The notes: generated by a model not told the origin, from the letters alone. Numbered from the stretch's first letter, positions 37,960 to 50,930 are shown. The stretch is DNA of 64,000 nucleotides from Scylla paramamosain (GCF_035594125.1 NC_087181.1:2058501-2122500); one strand, 5' to 3'. Program-made: numbers and translations.

Positions 37960-37996
37960 GCCGGTGCGGTGTCCCTCTAAAACACAGGTAAGGTTG
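37960..37996 (+). other. Second juxtaposed 3'/5' splice site on the plus strand
   Basis: A 120-base AG-free, pyrimidine-rich stretch (from about 37,868) ends in ctctaaaacacag followed directly by gtaagg. The absence of any AG in the preceding region is as expected upstream of a 3' splice site. The final bases before the AG are A-rich, so it is weaker than the site at 1,781. Confidence 0.25.
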
Positions 37997-38258
37997 GAGC
38001 CGATCAAGGCCACTTCCCGCCGATCATTTGTCTTGCTGTAACAATGGGATTAGTGCCTTTATTGTGGCGGCGGCCTTAGCTGGGCTCCCGCCAACAAAAG
38101 CCCCACCGTATTTACTGCATCCAGCCTCGTTATATTTTTGTTTCGTCATGGGAACGCAATAGGTTCATTAATTACGACCACGGGGATAATTCCTCCTCCA
38201 TAGAGAGAGCATTACAGGACTGCTCTGAATGCCACTCGCCCTGCCTGCCTGCCTGCTG

Positions 38259-38260
<2 letters not shown>

Positions 38261-38289
<29 letters not shown>

Positions 38290-38505
38290 CTGGGTGGATG
38301 GTTGGGTGGGTGGGTATGATATATTGAGAGAAGGAGAAAGAGAGGGAAAGATACAGAAAGTGAATGGTAATAGTAGAAGTAGTAGTGGTGGTGGTAGTAG
38401 TAGTGGTAGTAGTATAGTAGTAGCAGTAGTAGTAGTAGTAGTAGTAGTAGTAAAGATGATGGTAATAATAGTCGTAGTACTAGCAGTAATAATAATAATA
38501 ATAAC

Positions 38506-38579
<74 letters not shown>

Positions 38580-38607
38580 TAATAGCAACAACAACACCAC
38601 AACAACA
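38261..38607 (+). repeat. (GT)n, (TAG)n, (AAT)n cluster
   Basis: (GT)14 at 38,261, GGT/TAG units at 38,375-38,452, then (AAT)n at 38,487-38,579 and degenerate AAC. Confidence 0.96.
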
Positions 38608-38706
38608 ACATTTTATTTCCCTCTCCAGACTTCACATGAAAGAAACGCTATTGAGTGTGTCGTCTAATTACAGTTATAATGTTTTGCTATTGCAGTTATA
38701 GTTGTG

Positions 38707-38840
<134 letters not shown>

Positions 38841-39002
38841 GCTCGCGTGCCTTCCTCCTGAAGTAATCATGTTATTTCATTAAAAGTGGGCCGCCTTGCC
38901 TGGCTGGTGGCGGCGGGACACTGCAGGGCGACGGGTGGGGCGGGGCTGCCCTGTGTGGCGGGGCGATAGAAAGTGTTTATTGTCATTACCTGTCTAAATA
39001 AA

Positions 39003-39005
<3 letters not shown>

Positions 39006-39074
<69 letters not shown>
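39006..39074 (+). repeat. (GA)n microsatellite
   Basis: About 34 units, inverted relative to the (CT)n array 170 bases upstream. Confidence 0.98.
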
Positions 39075-39075
<1 letters not shown>

Positions 39076-39342
39076 AGAATGACAACCATAAAATCTGCGT
39101 GATTGACAGACAAACTGACCGAATCACTGTCTTGCTGGGATAAATATTAACAAACGGACAGACAGACAAATGAAGTGAAGCAAAAATAGGCAGGTTGAGA
39201 TATTATGATTTTTGTTGCGTATAATTACAATGTTCTTTTTAACTGTGAAGTATTTCTCTTTGCTTCATATTCTATTTAAAGGGAAATACGTATTGTGTTT
39301 TTCATGGCTACTATTACTGGTCTTATGTCTCCTGCTCCTCTG

Positions 39343-39432
<90 letters not shown>
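39343..39432 (+). repeat. (CTA)n microsatellite
   Basis: About 30 units. Confidence 0.98.
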
Positions 39433-39433
<1 letters not shown>

Positions 39434-39554
39434 CAATACTAATACTACTACTACTACTACTGGTACAACAATTATTGCTTCTATAACACTCAACATTACA
39501 ACTACCACTATTGCCACCACCGTCAAAATTGTATTATAAAAAAAATGGTAAAAC

Positions 39555-39610
39555 AACAACATCAACAACAACCATCATCATCAACAACAACATCAACAAC
39601 CATCATCATC

Positions 39611-39654
<44 letters not shown>

Positions 39655-39703
39655 ACTACTACTACTATTACTTCTACTACTACTACCACCACTGTTGCTG
39701 CTG

Positions 39704-39794
<91 letters not shown>

Positions 39795-39795
39795 G
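39555..39795 (+). repeat. (CAA)n then (CTA)n compound array
   Basis: CAA and ATC units (39,555-39,612), pure (CAA)14, then CTA with a short CTG segment to 39,795. Confidence 0.97.
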
Positions 39796-40599
39796 TACAT
39801 AACTGCTTAGTCGTTAAATTTCCAAATCATTCCGTTGCGCTTACTAATAAATCATCTGCCCTATTTATGCCGTCCACTGTTATGTCCCTTAAGAAGAAAA
39901 AGTACTGACATGATAACAAGACGAAAAGTAACACAAAAGTAAGGATTTTCATCGCGCCGTTCCAGTTTCGCATCGTGTTGCTATTTTTACTCAGCCACTT
40001 AATATGCATGTGTCTTATTTGCATTTTAACTTTTTTTCCCCTGGTGTGGTTTAAAGGTGAGAATGACAACACGGCTACAGGAGGTCAGTGAGGGAGTGGG
40101 TCTTGAAGGGAAGGCGCAAAGGAGGTGTTTGTGTCATACTTGTCTCCTGTACATCCTCCTCTTTCTCTCCCTCCCTCTTGCCTCTCTTATTTTCGCGTCC
40201 CCTCACATTAATTCCGAACATCATATTTCGCATCCCTTCACCTCTTTCATATGGAGGCCCTGCTCTGTACCCTCTCTTCCTTCCCCTCATCTCCTCTTTC
40301 ACATCCCCTTCTGTTCCCTCCCATATCTTCCATTACCGTTTCTTCCCTCCCTCTCTCTGTCTCTTTCTCCCTCTCTCTCTTTCTTCCTCCCCTCTTGTTT
40401 TGAAGACCCCGGTTACAGGTAGACGATGTTGACAACTGAAGTTCATTATCTTTTTCTGTCTTTCTTTCCCTCTTCTTCCTTTTTTTCCAGTTTGCATTAA
40501 TGAACCTGCAAAAATGGAGATTATTATTACTTTGCTAAATACAGTCAATGAGACTCTTGGGGCGTTGTTTGTGAGCGTAGCGGACGAAGAGCAAGGTGG

Positions 40600-40763
40600 A
40601 GGGGGGAGTAGGAAAAGCAGAACGAGAATGGAGGAAGATGGAGAGAAGAAGGATAACGAGTAGAAAAGACGAGAAAGAGGAAGAGGAGGAGGAGGAGGAA
40701 GAGGAGGAGGAGGAGGAGGAGGAGGAGGAGGAGGAGGAGGAGGAGGAGGAGGAGGAGGAGGAG

Positions 40764-40833
<70 letters not shown>

Positions 40834-41024
40834 AGGAAGACGTGAAAAAGCAAGAGAAGAACGAACTGGAGTAGGAGGACTAGGAGAAAGAGTAAATGGA
40901 GGAGGAGGTGGAGGAAGAGGAGGAAGGAGAAGAAGGAAGTGAAGAAATAAAGAGGAATAGCAGAAAGAAGTGGAGGAGCAAAATGAGGACAAGAAAAGGG
41001 AAAAGATATGGAGAGGAAATATGA

Positions 41025-41083
<59 letters not shown>

Positions 41084-41230
41084 GGGAGGAAGAGTGGACA
41101 AGGAGGAAAAGTCAGAATAATAATGAAGAAATGTAGGAAGAAGAGGACAACAAGTACGGATAGGAGGACGAGATGTACGAAGAGGAGAAGGAGGAGGAAG
41201 AGGAGGAGGAGGAGGAGGAGGAGGAGAAAA
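40600..41230 (+). repeat. Polypurine tract with (GGA)n, (AAT)n, (GAT)n
   Basis: Purine-rich plus strand containing (GGA)n at 40,679-40,765, (AAT)n at 40,764-40,832, (GAT)n at 41,028-41,082 and (GGA)n at 41,188-41,226. The long minus-strand frame through it is repeat-derived. Confidence 0.95.
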
Positions 41231-41348
41231 GAAGGTACCTGGTGTGTTATTCTGTGCAAGGTAATTCTGTCTGTTGACATCTGAAATAGAGAGAGATCAT
41301 GTCGGTCTCCATGGAAACAGCCACAGGCGTCTCGGCTTGCACGCACGC

Positions 41349-41349
41349 A

Positions 41350-41443
<94 letters not shown>

Positions 41444-41469
41444 CACACACACACACACACACACACACA

Positions 41470-41563
<94 letters not shown>

Positions 41564-41593
41564 CTCTCTCTCTCTCTCCTCTCTCTCTCTCTC
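41349..41593 (+). repeat. (CA)n directly followed by (CT)n, with slips
   Basis: (CA)n with two CACC/CAAC slips runs into (CT)n with CCTC slips at similar intervals (tctctctctctcctc repeated three times near the end). Confidence 0.97.
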
Positions 41594-41916
41594 ACGATGC
41601 TTTTTCTCTAGTTACTATAATGATTCCTTGCTAAACTATCATTAGAATCACGGAGGCACTCTTAAAGACCGTCATATCTTTCATTCCGGCCTCTTAAAGC
41701 ATTCAGGATGAGACAGCGAGACGTGCAGGAACAAGGAACGATTCATTTTGTTTTTTTTGTTTTTTGTGTGTGTGTTTCTCTTCTTTATTTACTTGCAAGG
41801 AATGTATTTGTATTAACTTCATTTTTCTGTTCATCTTGCACAGTGTCTTAAAGTGTCGATGCTTCTCTTATTGTTGTGGTCATGGTGCTTGTTATTGTGG
41901 TAATGGCGGTGATGGT

Positions 41917-41927
41917 GGTAGTAGTAC

Positions 41928-41962
<35 letters not shown>

Positions 41963-42013
41963 ATCTAAGTAATATTATAGTAGCGGTGATAGTAGTAGTG
42001 TAGTAGTAACAAC

Positions 42014-42057
<44 letters not shown>

Positions 42058-42076
42058 CAACAGCAGCAGCAGCAGT
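41917..42076 (+). repeat. (TAG)n arrays and (CAG)4
   Basis: (TAG)n at 41,917-41,962 and 42,001-42,058, then caacagcagcagcagcag just before the candidate exon acceptor. Confidence 0.96.
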
Positions 42077-42127
42077 TATGATTCTAGTAGTGGATAACTA
42101 TTATTTTTTTCCTTTTCACTGTTGCAG

Positions 42128-42257
42128 GAATTCTTACATACCCAAAGTAACACCAGAAAGAGAGGAGTATCTTGAGCGTCTGTGCGGGGCTTCACCTGAG
42201 CACTGGAGGCAGACACAGACACGAGGCGGCCGTCACAGGCCAGAAGTTGCCTATTAA
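42128..42257 (+). CDS. Candidate terminal or internal exon after a strong acceptor
   Basis: Not recognised. The acceptor is excellent (ttattttttttccttttcactgttgcag). Only one of the three frames is open. It uses the first base to complete a split codon and encodes 42 residues, beginning NSYIPKVTPEREEYLERLCG and ending RHRPEVAY before TAA. The charged EREEYLERL stretch looks like a real helix. ATTAAA, a variant poly(A) hexamer, overlaps the stop, but no convincing downstream element follows. No good internal donor was seen. Confidence 0.3.
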
Positions 42258-42259
42258 AA

Positions 42260-43515
42260 AACTCTGGCGTGCACCTGCGGCTCGCGTGTCGGACGTACCC
42301 GCTGCTGGACTCGCCTGGACATGGGGAAAAGTTTACAGGAACAAAGCATTATTCACAGCTGAGTCACGTCAACCGCTACTTGCCAACTGAAGGGGAAAGT
42401 GTAGGCGGGAACACTTCCACCAGATCTTTAAATACGTCCTGCTGTGTCTGTCAGGGCTTTGTATTAATGATGCGGGGAAATGTGGATAACTTGAGGGCAT
42501 CTTCTCGGCTGAAAGGGAAGAGGTGGGAGAGTCAGCGCCCCAGTTTTTCATTATAATAGTGTGGTCGTTGCCTCGTGTGAGCGTGGCCTGTTGCCGTAGA
42601 GAGAAGTGAACGGGAAAAAAACATAGCTCTATCCTGTCCTTTTGTCTCTCGGGGATATTTTACCAATAGTAAAACACAGATCGCTTCTAAATGTATACGT
42701 GTCCATTATATTCCGAAAAATTGATGTAAAACACTTTATAGTGAAGGTCCTATATTTCTTAAGCATACGTATACATATACAGTATATATTCTCATGAGCT
42801 CTTAAATTTACCATCTCGTGTTTGCGGTACGGGCATACGTGGCTTTAGTTTCAAGTTGTGAGGTGTTGCCACACTTAATTCTCCTGCGTGACAGTCTTGT
42901 CTGTCTCTGTTCCTGGGTTTACTTTTGTGTTTAGTCTTGCTTGCTACTTAATTTCTGTTATTTCGTATTGGCGTGTTGAAAAGTCCTTCCGTCTCTTTCT
43001 GATCTCTATTACTGAATATTTCGTTCCCTCATAAGGATACTTTTCTAAGGCCACAGTTATAACTAACCGGGTTTTCCTGGGTGTTTATCCAGTTGACATT
43101 GCACAGACCCTGTCAGGCTACTGGTACAACCACAAAATCACTCCTGAACACCCCAATAACTTTTTGCAGAGCTGCTGAAAGTAACTGAGGCAGGAGACCA
43201 AACATTTAAGAACACGTACTTCAGTGTGGTATGTAGATATAATTTTCGTATCATTAATTTATTATCCTCTCGTTATTTGTTGTATTCTTGGTGTGGCGCA
43301 TGTATAGTTTGCGTCCATTGATGAAAATTTGTGTGACATTAAAATGCTGACAAAGGAATATTTTTCCCCCCATACATAAATAACGAGGGGCAGGTGGAAC
43401 ATATATTCGTCTGGGTAATATGTGTTAGCAATATTTACGTGTCGGCGCGTCACGGCCTGTCTAACTAAAATAAAAATTGGAAAAGGTGATATAATTTATG
43501 GAGGAAGGATTTTTT
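42260..43515. other. Single-copy DNA
   Basis: Frames of 72 and 95 codons at 42,172-42,556 have ordinary composition but overlap each other and lack splice support. Confidence 0.5.
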
Positions 43516-43520
43516 TTTCA

Positions 43521-43574
<54 letters not shown>
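43521..43574 (+). repeat. (GT)n microsatellite
   Basis: About 27 units. Confidence 0.98.
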
Positions 43575-43577
<3 letters not shown>

Positions 43578-43739
43578 TCTTTTTGCAAATTTGAAAGCAC
43601 TATGTGTCGTTAAAATGTTGAAAACACTTACTCGAAAATTATAATTATAACGAAAAATATGATAAATGAATAAAAGTTAAGTGATTTTAATAATTCACGT
43701 CTTTCTTGCATAACATTTATTTATATAAAGTGACAATTT

Positions 43740-43794
43740 ATGATGATGATGATAATATTTAATAATAATAATAGTAATAGTAATAGTAATGATG

Positions 43795-43853
<59 letters not shown>

Positions 43854-43888
43854 TATAATTTGACAAAAACAACATCAACAACAACAGC

Positions 43889-43941
<53 letters not shown>

Positions 43942-44026
43942 AAATGGAAATACCAATAATAGTAAGGACCAAGACTAATGAAAATAATAAGTGGTACTAC
44001 TACTACTACTACTGCCACTACTACTA

Positions 44027-44113
<87 letters not shown>

Positions 44114-44176
44114 ATCCACTTCTCCTGATAACAATAACAACATTAACAAAACAACAACAACAACAACAACAACAAC
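43740..44176 (+). repeat. Compound (GAT)(AAT)n-(CAA)n-(CTA)n-(CAA)n
   Basis: (AAT)n at 43,796-43,853, (CAA)n at 43,868-43,941, (CTA)n at 43,995-44,110 and (CAA)n at 44,150-44,176. Confidence 0.97.
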
Positions 44177-44516
44177 AGCACAAATCCCACAACATATTCA
44201 CCTGAGCAGCCAAACTCTGTCTCACGTTCACAGCTCAGGAAGGAGACACAGGTGGCAGACAGCTGGAGATCCTGCCTGGCACACTTGAGGCGGCAGGATT
44301 TATTACTTCCCCGCAGCATCTCGCGCTAAGTGGCGGTGGGCGGCTGTGTGCAGGCGGCGTGAAAAAGAGGGTGTTTAGGTGCACCCTTAAAGCCCCTCTT
44401 GGTGACGCTGGATTACACAAGGAAGGCGGCAGGTCGATGGCACGGCACTATTTTGTTTTCCCTCCTCTTTTTTCAAGTTTGTATTTAGCTTATTACTCGT
44501 ACGTGTGACTTGGTTG

Positions 44517-44593
44517 TTTTATTTATTTATTTATTTATTTATTTGTTTATTTATTTTTATTTATTTATTTATTATTTTTTTTTTTTTTTTTGG
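44517..44593 (+). repeat. (TTTA)n and poly-T
   Basis: About 13 tetranucleotide units with variants, followed by a T run. Confidence 0.95.
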
Positions 44594-44948
44594 AGTGGGG
44601 AGTGAGGTGAGATGTTAGGTTAGGTAGAAAGGAGATGTTCTGGTGATTATGAGAGCTACATATATCAGTAACGAAAACATGGACGTAAAAGCCGAAAAAA
44701 AAGGAAACCTATTTTTGCTATAGCGAAGTAAGATATGAAATTATATAGATTGGGTGTGTTCATGGTATTTATGAAAACTACCTTTTTGTATTTTGCCTTC
44801 TTTTTATTTATTTTTTTATTTTTACTGTGTGCATGGGGAGGGAAAAAGCTCTTGAATTTCCCGTTCTCGGGGAAAAAAAAGAATAAAGAAAGATTTAGAA
44901 AACGTTGCACTGTTTCAGAAAGTGATTTACTCATCGTTTGTGATCTAG

Positions 44949-45051
<103 letters not shown>

Positions 45052-45668
45052 CCCTATACCCTCACCTGTACTCATCCTTGTATCTTTCCCTTTACCCTCC
45101 CACTGTAGCCTCCACCATACCCTCCCCTTGTTCCCTACCCTGTACTCTCCTCCGTTCCTGTGCCTGTACCTGTAGCCACGTTACAGATCAAAGGAGGCTT
45201 TTTTCCCTCGTATTTTGTATTTACCGTTATACTTTTTTGTTAAAATTATATATATAAAAAAAAAAAAAAAACTGGGATGCACGGCGCGTATATATTTGTT
45301 TTACCGGGAGAGGGAGAGGCGTTGCATGCGTGTATGGCCAATATGTGAGTAGCGTGTGACCTGGGCAAGCCGTGTGAAGAGTGTGTTTAGAACGAGCGGA
45401 AAATATTTTTACCGTATTGGAGAGTATGTTATATAAATCAAGGTATAAGTTATGTTTTACGAGCGCTTTACTTTCTCGCGGGCTTCTTCCTTCGATGGCT
45501 GCAGATTATTGGTGGCTTTATTCACACCTGGCAGTGTCAATGAGGGAGCACCTGAGGCTTGGCTACGGAGGGAGGGAGGGAGGGAGTCCGCGGCGGGATA
45601 AATAGTGGAGTCAGAGAGGACTGGAAATTGTTTGTTTCTCGTGTGTGCCTTATGCATGGGAGGGGTAA

Positions 45669-45670
<2 letters not shown>

Positions 45671-45747
<77 letters not shown>
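45671..45747 (+). repeat. (GT)n microsatellite
   Basis: About 38 units; a (GGGA)4 G-quadruplex candidate lies 100 bases upstream at 45,569. Confidence 0.98.
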
Positions 45748-45749
<2 letters not shown>

Positions 45750-45784
45750 TCGTTTATTATTCATTCTCTTTATATCGTGTTTCT

Positions 45785-46440
45785 TGTTTATTTTTTTCTA
45801 CAAGAAGCATCACTGAAATGAAAAACAGTTTACATGTATATTTTAATGTTCCTTGCGTGCTTATTCATTTATATCTTTATTTCTTTATCTCTTTATATAT
45901 TTGTTTATTTATTCGTGATGACGCGTCTCTGAATAAAATATATGTGTATTGTTTTCAAGACACCTTCATTCGCTAATCATAAACTGGGAAAAGAAAATCG
46001 TGGCATAATAGAGCGATGTGTTATTGTGGTGTTAATTATTGATTCTTCTTGGCGTGTTGTTGCTATTATTATTTATTTTATTATTTATTATTTTAATTTT
46101 TTTTTTTTGGGGGGGAAGACGCATCACTGAATGAAAATGTGTGCCGTTGTGAAGGGTTCCCCGATTTTTGGACTAAGTTATATTTCAAACTTGTGCAAAA
46201 AGGGGAAAAAAATATATATAAAAATTGTAAAAGTGTAAAATATTCTTTTATTTAGTTATTTTATTTATTTATTTTTTCACAAGATGCATCACGGAATTAA
46301 GGAAAGGTGTTTGTCCAATTTCCAAAGTTCAAGTTCTACGATTTTGAATTTTAACGAAAACCCAAACCAAGTGTGAATTTTTTTTAAATGATTCCTTTAT
46401 TTGTTTTACAAGTCGCATAAGTGAATAAATAAACAAGCAA
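45785..46440 (+). repeat. Degenerate tandem repeat, unit about 115-200 bp, five copies
   Basis: The core tttatttttttcacaagatg followed by catcactgaatgaaa recurs at about 45,807, 45,923, 46,121, 46,286 and 46,415. Copies differ greatly in length because of T-rich and A-rich runs between cores. Confidence 0.65.
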
Positions 46441-46981
46441 ATACATAAATATAGAGGCATAATTTTTTAAAGTTTATGACTTAAAACATGTACATAAAAT
46501 TATTAGTCAAAAGTACTGTAGTAGCTGTGGAAAAAAAAGTAGAGCACTCTTTTATTTCAGGCCCACGGTTTCCACGGCACTTCCATATGCTCGTCATTAT
46601 TTGTATATCTGAAAAAAAAAAAAAAGCATAGTAGCAGCTTCCTGGATTCAGTTAGCGGTAAGAGTTGAAAGCGGAGAACCAGCGGCACAGGATTCAGGGC
46701 GGCGCGCGCTGGCTGAGTGACGGCTTCCGGAACTCAAAAGTGGGATGTAAAACAAATACTCATGTGTGTTTTTGCTGCAAATTTGTCCGGCAGAGCGAGG
46801 TGGGATGCGGCGTACATCTCCTACCCTCATACCCTCCCTCTCACTCCCTCCTCTCCCGCTTCCTCTCCCTCTCTTTCTCCCTCTCCCTCTCTGTCTCCCT
46901 CATAGACATTTCATATTCTCCCTTAGTCCCTGTATCCTCTCTTTTTTTTCCAGCTTCTCTCAGACAAACATTCGTTCCCTG

Positions 46982-46982
<1 letters not shown>

Positions 46983-47077
<95 letters not shown>
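46983..47077 (+). repeat. (CT)n microsatellite
   Basis: About 47 units within a pyrimidine-rich stretch (46,820-47,170). Confidence 0.98.
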
Positions 47078-47080
<3 letters not shown>

Positions 47081-47589
47081 CCAACATTATTATCCTTCTT
47101 TCCCTCTCAGACTCCGTTCCATCACTCCCTTCCACCTCCCAATCCCTCATCCCTTCCAATCCCTCCCTCTGTTCTCCCAGTAAAGGCAGTATATATTCAC
47201 ACGACCCGCTGACGCCCACTGTAAATGCCAAAGGCGGGAAAATAGCATGTTAATCCTTCTTCCACGTGCAAGCATAGGTGGGCGTACACGCGTCGCCTCT
47301 CGGTGTGGGTAGAACATGTCATTCTGTTTCTACTTACTGGTTTTTAGATCAGAAATAGACTTGAAGGTGACATGTAATAATTGGTGTCTGTTTTCTTTTT
47401 CTTATTTTTTTTTCTCTAATCAGGAAAGAACGTTTCATTATAATTCAAGTGGCTGTGATGTTTTAATTGTGTTGTTCCAAGGCTAGTGTTGCAGTTTCCA
47501 TCAGTGTTTCGTTAAGGCTTTATGAGTCGTAATGATTATTTGATGTTATTCATTGGATGTCAGACTTTAATGAATCTGTTTTTCTTGGT

Positions 47590-48040
47590 ATTCTGGCACT
47601 GAATTGGTTGACCTTTCATACTCGCTTCTGGCTGTGAACTCATGAACCTTTACTCTATATTTTCCCCTTTTCTGGGACTGAATATATGAACTCTTTATTA
47701 TAATTTTGTAGTAAGTTGTTGGAACTTTCTTTTTCCGTATTGTCTTGGCGGCAGTGAATCGGTGGACATTACCCTCTTACTTTTCTGCTATTGAACTGAG
47801 GAACGTTTGTTTTCTTTCTCGCCATCTGATAGTGAATCGATAAGCCTTTGCTCTCCTTTTTCTTTCTATCCTCTGGCAGTGAATTCATAGATCTTTGTTC
47901 TTTCTCTCATTTCTTTATGGCATCAAATTGAGAAACCTTTGCTCTCTTACTTCTTTCTTACAGTGAAATAATGCATGTTTCCTCTCTTTCTTATCATCTG
48001 ACAGTGAATTGATGAAACTTTGCTCTCATTCTCAATCCTC
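47590..48040 (+). repeat. Degenerate tandem repeat, unit about 40 bp, ten or eleven copies
   Basis: The core ctggcagtgaattgatgaac followed by ctttgctctctttctttct repeats from 47,595 to about 48,035. Copies vary by substitutions and small indels. Confidence 0.8.
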
Positions 48041-48256
48041 TGCTCTTTTTTTTTCTCACTCATCACTTCCTTCACCCCAGGACTGCCTCACTCCCTCACC
48101 CCATCACCTCTCCACTGCCTCCTTCCTCCCCGGCACTGAAGCAACAAGAAAACTGCAAAACATCGTCTCTTCCTTTGCACTCCTTCTTCCTCTTCCTCAC
48201 TCCTTGCTTCTTCACAAGCCCCGCCAAGTACTGGGGCAGAAGAAGGAGGTTAAAGA

Positions 48257-48334
48257 GGAGGAGGAAAAGGAGGAGGAGGAGGAGGAGGAAAGGAGGAGGA
48301 GGAGGAGGAGGAGGAGGAGGAGGAGGAGGAGGAG
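48257..48334 (+). repeat. (GGA)n microsatellite
   Basis: About 25 units, one AAA slip. Confidence 0.97.
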
Positions 48335-48462
48335 GGTTGTAGCAAGTCAGAAGCCTCGTCAAAAAAAAGAAAAAAAAACATGGAAAAGAGTGTCTCTCAA
48401 AGAAACTAATAAACTATTCGCTGGGTGTTGCTGCTAATTCAATCACGCTGCATTTTTTTTTT

Positions 48463-48577
<115 letters not shown>

Positions 48578-48699
48578 GTAACTGAGTGTCTGTGTATTTC
48601 TTCAGCTCATTTCTGGCGTCCAAACTTGTCACGATGTTGCTGATTTTCACTAATGAGCAGGGCCTGGAAAGTTACGGGCATATAAATATTTGGTGATGC

Positions 48700-48705
48700 T
48701 GCTGG

Positions 48706-48760
<55 letters not shown>
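48700..48760 (+). repeat. (GAT)n microsatellite
   Basis: About 20 units. Confidence 0.98.
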
Positions 48761-48764
48761 ACAC

Positions 48765-50220
48765 TACTACTTTTAGCTTTATTACCTCCAATTGTTGATC
48801 CTTTCTTCTCCCCATCCTTTTCTATTGCTGCTCCTTTTCCTCCTCCTCCTCCTCCTTCTAATACCACCACCACCACCACTGCTACTACTATTACTATTGC
48901 TGCCACTACCACTACTGCCCTTCCCTGCTCACTTCATTCCAAAATAATCTGCTTTCCCTGATACGTTCCAATCTTTTCTCACACTGCATCTCATTAGCTT
49001 CTCCTTTGCCTCGCCAACCTTCACGCTGCTTCCTCGCTCTTCCTTTTACACTCCGCAGATCTCTTTTCCCTTCCTTGCAAGTTGTAATTGTGTATTTTTT
49101 TTGTTATCATATTCTCGGATCCCATGTTTCATTCAAAGGTTCATGTTTGATAAAGTAAGATTAGAAAAAAAAAAAGAGGTTGGAAGAAATTGATTCTGAA
49201 ATAGAGTGACAGATGAATGGGATATACTCGGTAATGAAATTGTTAGTGCTGAGTCTTTAGGGAGCTTGAAAAGATTGGATAAATTCATGGATGAGGATGA
49301 TTGGTGGAAATAGCTGAGGGTGTTTCATGCAGGGGTAGCAGCTTCCCTTATATTTTTATGTTCTAATGTTTGTTCATGTAATAAAAGAAAAAAAAAACAG
49401 TAACGTATTCATGTACCACTACAAAAACAGCATAACCTACCTTGATATATTATAGCCTACCTTTATGCTAAGAATGATCTACCCAAGCACATTTTCTTTT
49501 CTGTTTAATTTCTTTAATTTTTTACTTAATTTCCTCCTCCTCTTCCACACTTACCGAGCCTTCACTTCACACCTGAATGCCAAACGCTTCACTCTATCAC
49601 AGTTTGGTTCATTCTTTTCCATTCTTGTCTCGTAATTATGTACACCACTTTCATCACCTCAACACCCAGAATATGCACACATGCTGCTCTCTCCTCTTTA
49701 TTCATTGCTACGGTCTTACGTCACTCAGAGCTTGTACTGTGGATTCTATTTCTGTCCCTTAGTACCCTTCACTGACGGGCCACACAGATTTGCTTATTAA
49801 ATTCTAGTTAAGAGGATTTCCGAAGCTTCATTTCAACATGCTTCTCCATTTGATAGTGTGCGGCACATATTGTTCAATCTAATTTACTTCAGTTCTCTTA
49901 TTTCTCTGTTGATCTATGCTTTTTTTTTTCGTATCCGTAAACACTTTGGACCTCATCAGTGTTATTTTCAGTCCACAACAATAATTAATCGGTTTTTCAC
50001 AGATGTGTTATCTTAATGGTGATGAATAAACCTTGTCGAATTATCACTGAAGTCATGAAAACATCCTTGAAATCCATAACTTCCACTAGAACCTGTTAAA
50101 TTTTGTCAAGATAACATGCCGTAACTTTTGAGAATGCGGATCTTCACTACAACCACTACGTTTACCTTTTCTCCTTAAACTCTAGTTATTGCCTTATTTT
50201 TCAGAACTGTCTCTAATTTC
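48765..50220. other. Single-copy DNA around a LINE tail
   Basis: Apart from short CCT/CTA units near 48,840-48,920 and the LINE tail at 49.2 kb, nothing was recognised. Confidence 0.6.
49160..49375 (+). mobile_element. LINE 3' end, family 2 (C-terminal peptide plus short 3' UTR)
   Basis: The plus strand encodes VTDEWDILGNEIVSAESLGS followed by LKRLDKFMDEDDWWK and a TAG at 49,311-49,313. This is the typical (W)N.LP/S.EIV.A.S..SFK.RLDKF tail of non-LTR retrotransposon proteins. A short 3' UTR then ends in a degenerate repeat of tatgttct, as CR1/L2-like elements end in short repeats rather than poly(A). Three related copies, all on the minus strand, lie at 29.2, 31.4 and 63.0 kb. One codon is missing relative to the other copies (single Arg before Leu-Asp-Lys). 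Confidence 0.75.
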
Positions 50221-50221
50221 T

Positions 50222-50930
50222 CTATTCCTTTCATCACTTCCAGAAACGTAATAATGCATCTCTGTCTATCAATGTCTTTTTACACTTGCTTCAGTCACCT
50301 GCCCACCTCGTTATCATTCTCACTCAGCTACATAAAGATCCGCTTAATAATTCACAGAAACTTAACCTCACTTGCAATGCTTCTGTTGCCATCAGTGTCT
50401 CTTTACACTCGCATCAACAGTTATCATTTACCCCGTCAGCAGTCCTTAAATATTCACATAACAATTCGCAGAAGCAAACACTTTTTTTTTTTCTTTTAAA
50501 CTTACAGAAATATATACACTAACTTACATTCTCACTTGTAATGCCTCTGTGCCTATCAATGTCTCTTTACACTCACCTGAATAACCACGTGTTTATCTCG
50601 TCCACAATCTCACACCTTTCCTTAAACATTCATTTAGTTATTCACACTTCTCTATTCCTTTTACCTTCAGAAATATATGCACCGCAGCTTGCTCACCTCC
50701 TTTTCTATGTCTTTTTACACTCCCATCAACAGTCATCGTTTATCTCGTCACCAATGACACACCTCTCCTGAAACATTCCCGTTATAACTCAGAGAAAGAA
50801 CAATATGTCTCTATTCCTTTTACTTTCAGAAATAACATGCATTTTAGTTTGCACCTTCATTCATATCTATTTCTCTTTACACTCCCATCAACAATTGTGT
50901 GTTTACTTCATTACTCTCCCACCCTGCCGC
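50222..50930 (+). repeat. Degenerate tandem repeat, unit about 123-164 bp, five copies
   Basis: The core atgtctctttacactcccat followed by caacagtcatcgtttatctc starts at about 50,273, 50,396, 50,560, 50,708 and 50,870. Each copy also has a ccttaaacattca block and a ctttcagaaatatatgca block. Confidence 0.8.

Larger units (their letters stand above)
36815..38255. other. Single-copy DNA
   Basis: Holds only the (GGA)n array at 37,155 and the juxtaposed splice sites at 37,987. Confidence 0.6.

Noticed and set aside
40333..41595. 420-codon minus-strand open frame
   Set aside because: Chains together (GA)n, (GT)n, (GGA)n, (AAT)n and purine-rich DNA; Arg-Glu, Cys-Val, Leu/Ile and Pro runs only.
46690..46725. 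A-box-like sequence (ctggctgagtgacgg)
   Set aside because: No B box at the expected distance downstream, so neither a tRNA nor a SINE can be supported.
47590..48040. Regularly spaced repeats considered as a CRISPR array
   Set aside because: Units are contiguous and diverged with no constant repeat and unique spacer pattern, and the DNA is eukaryotic.
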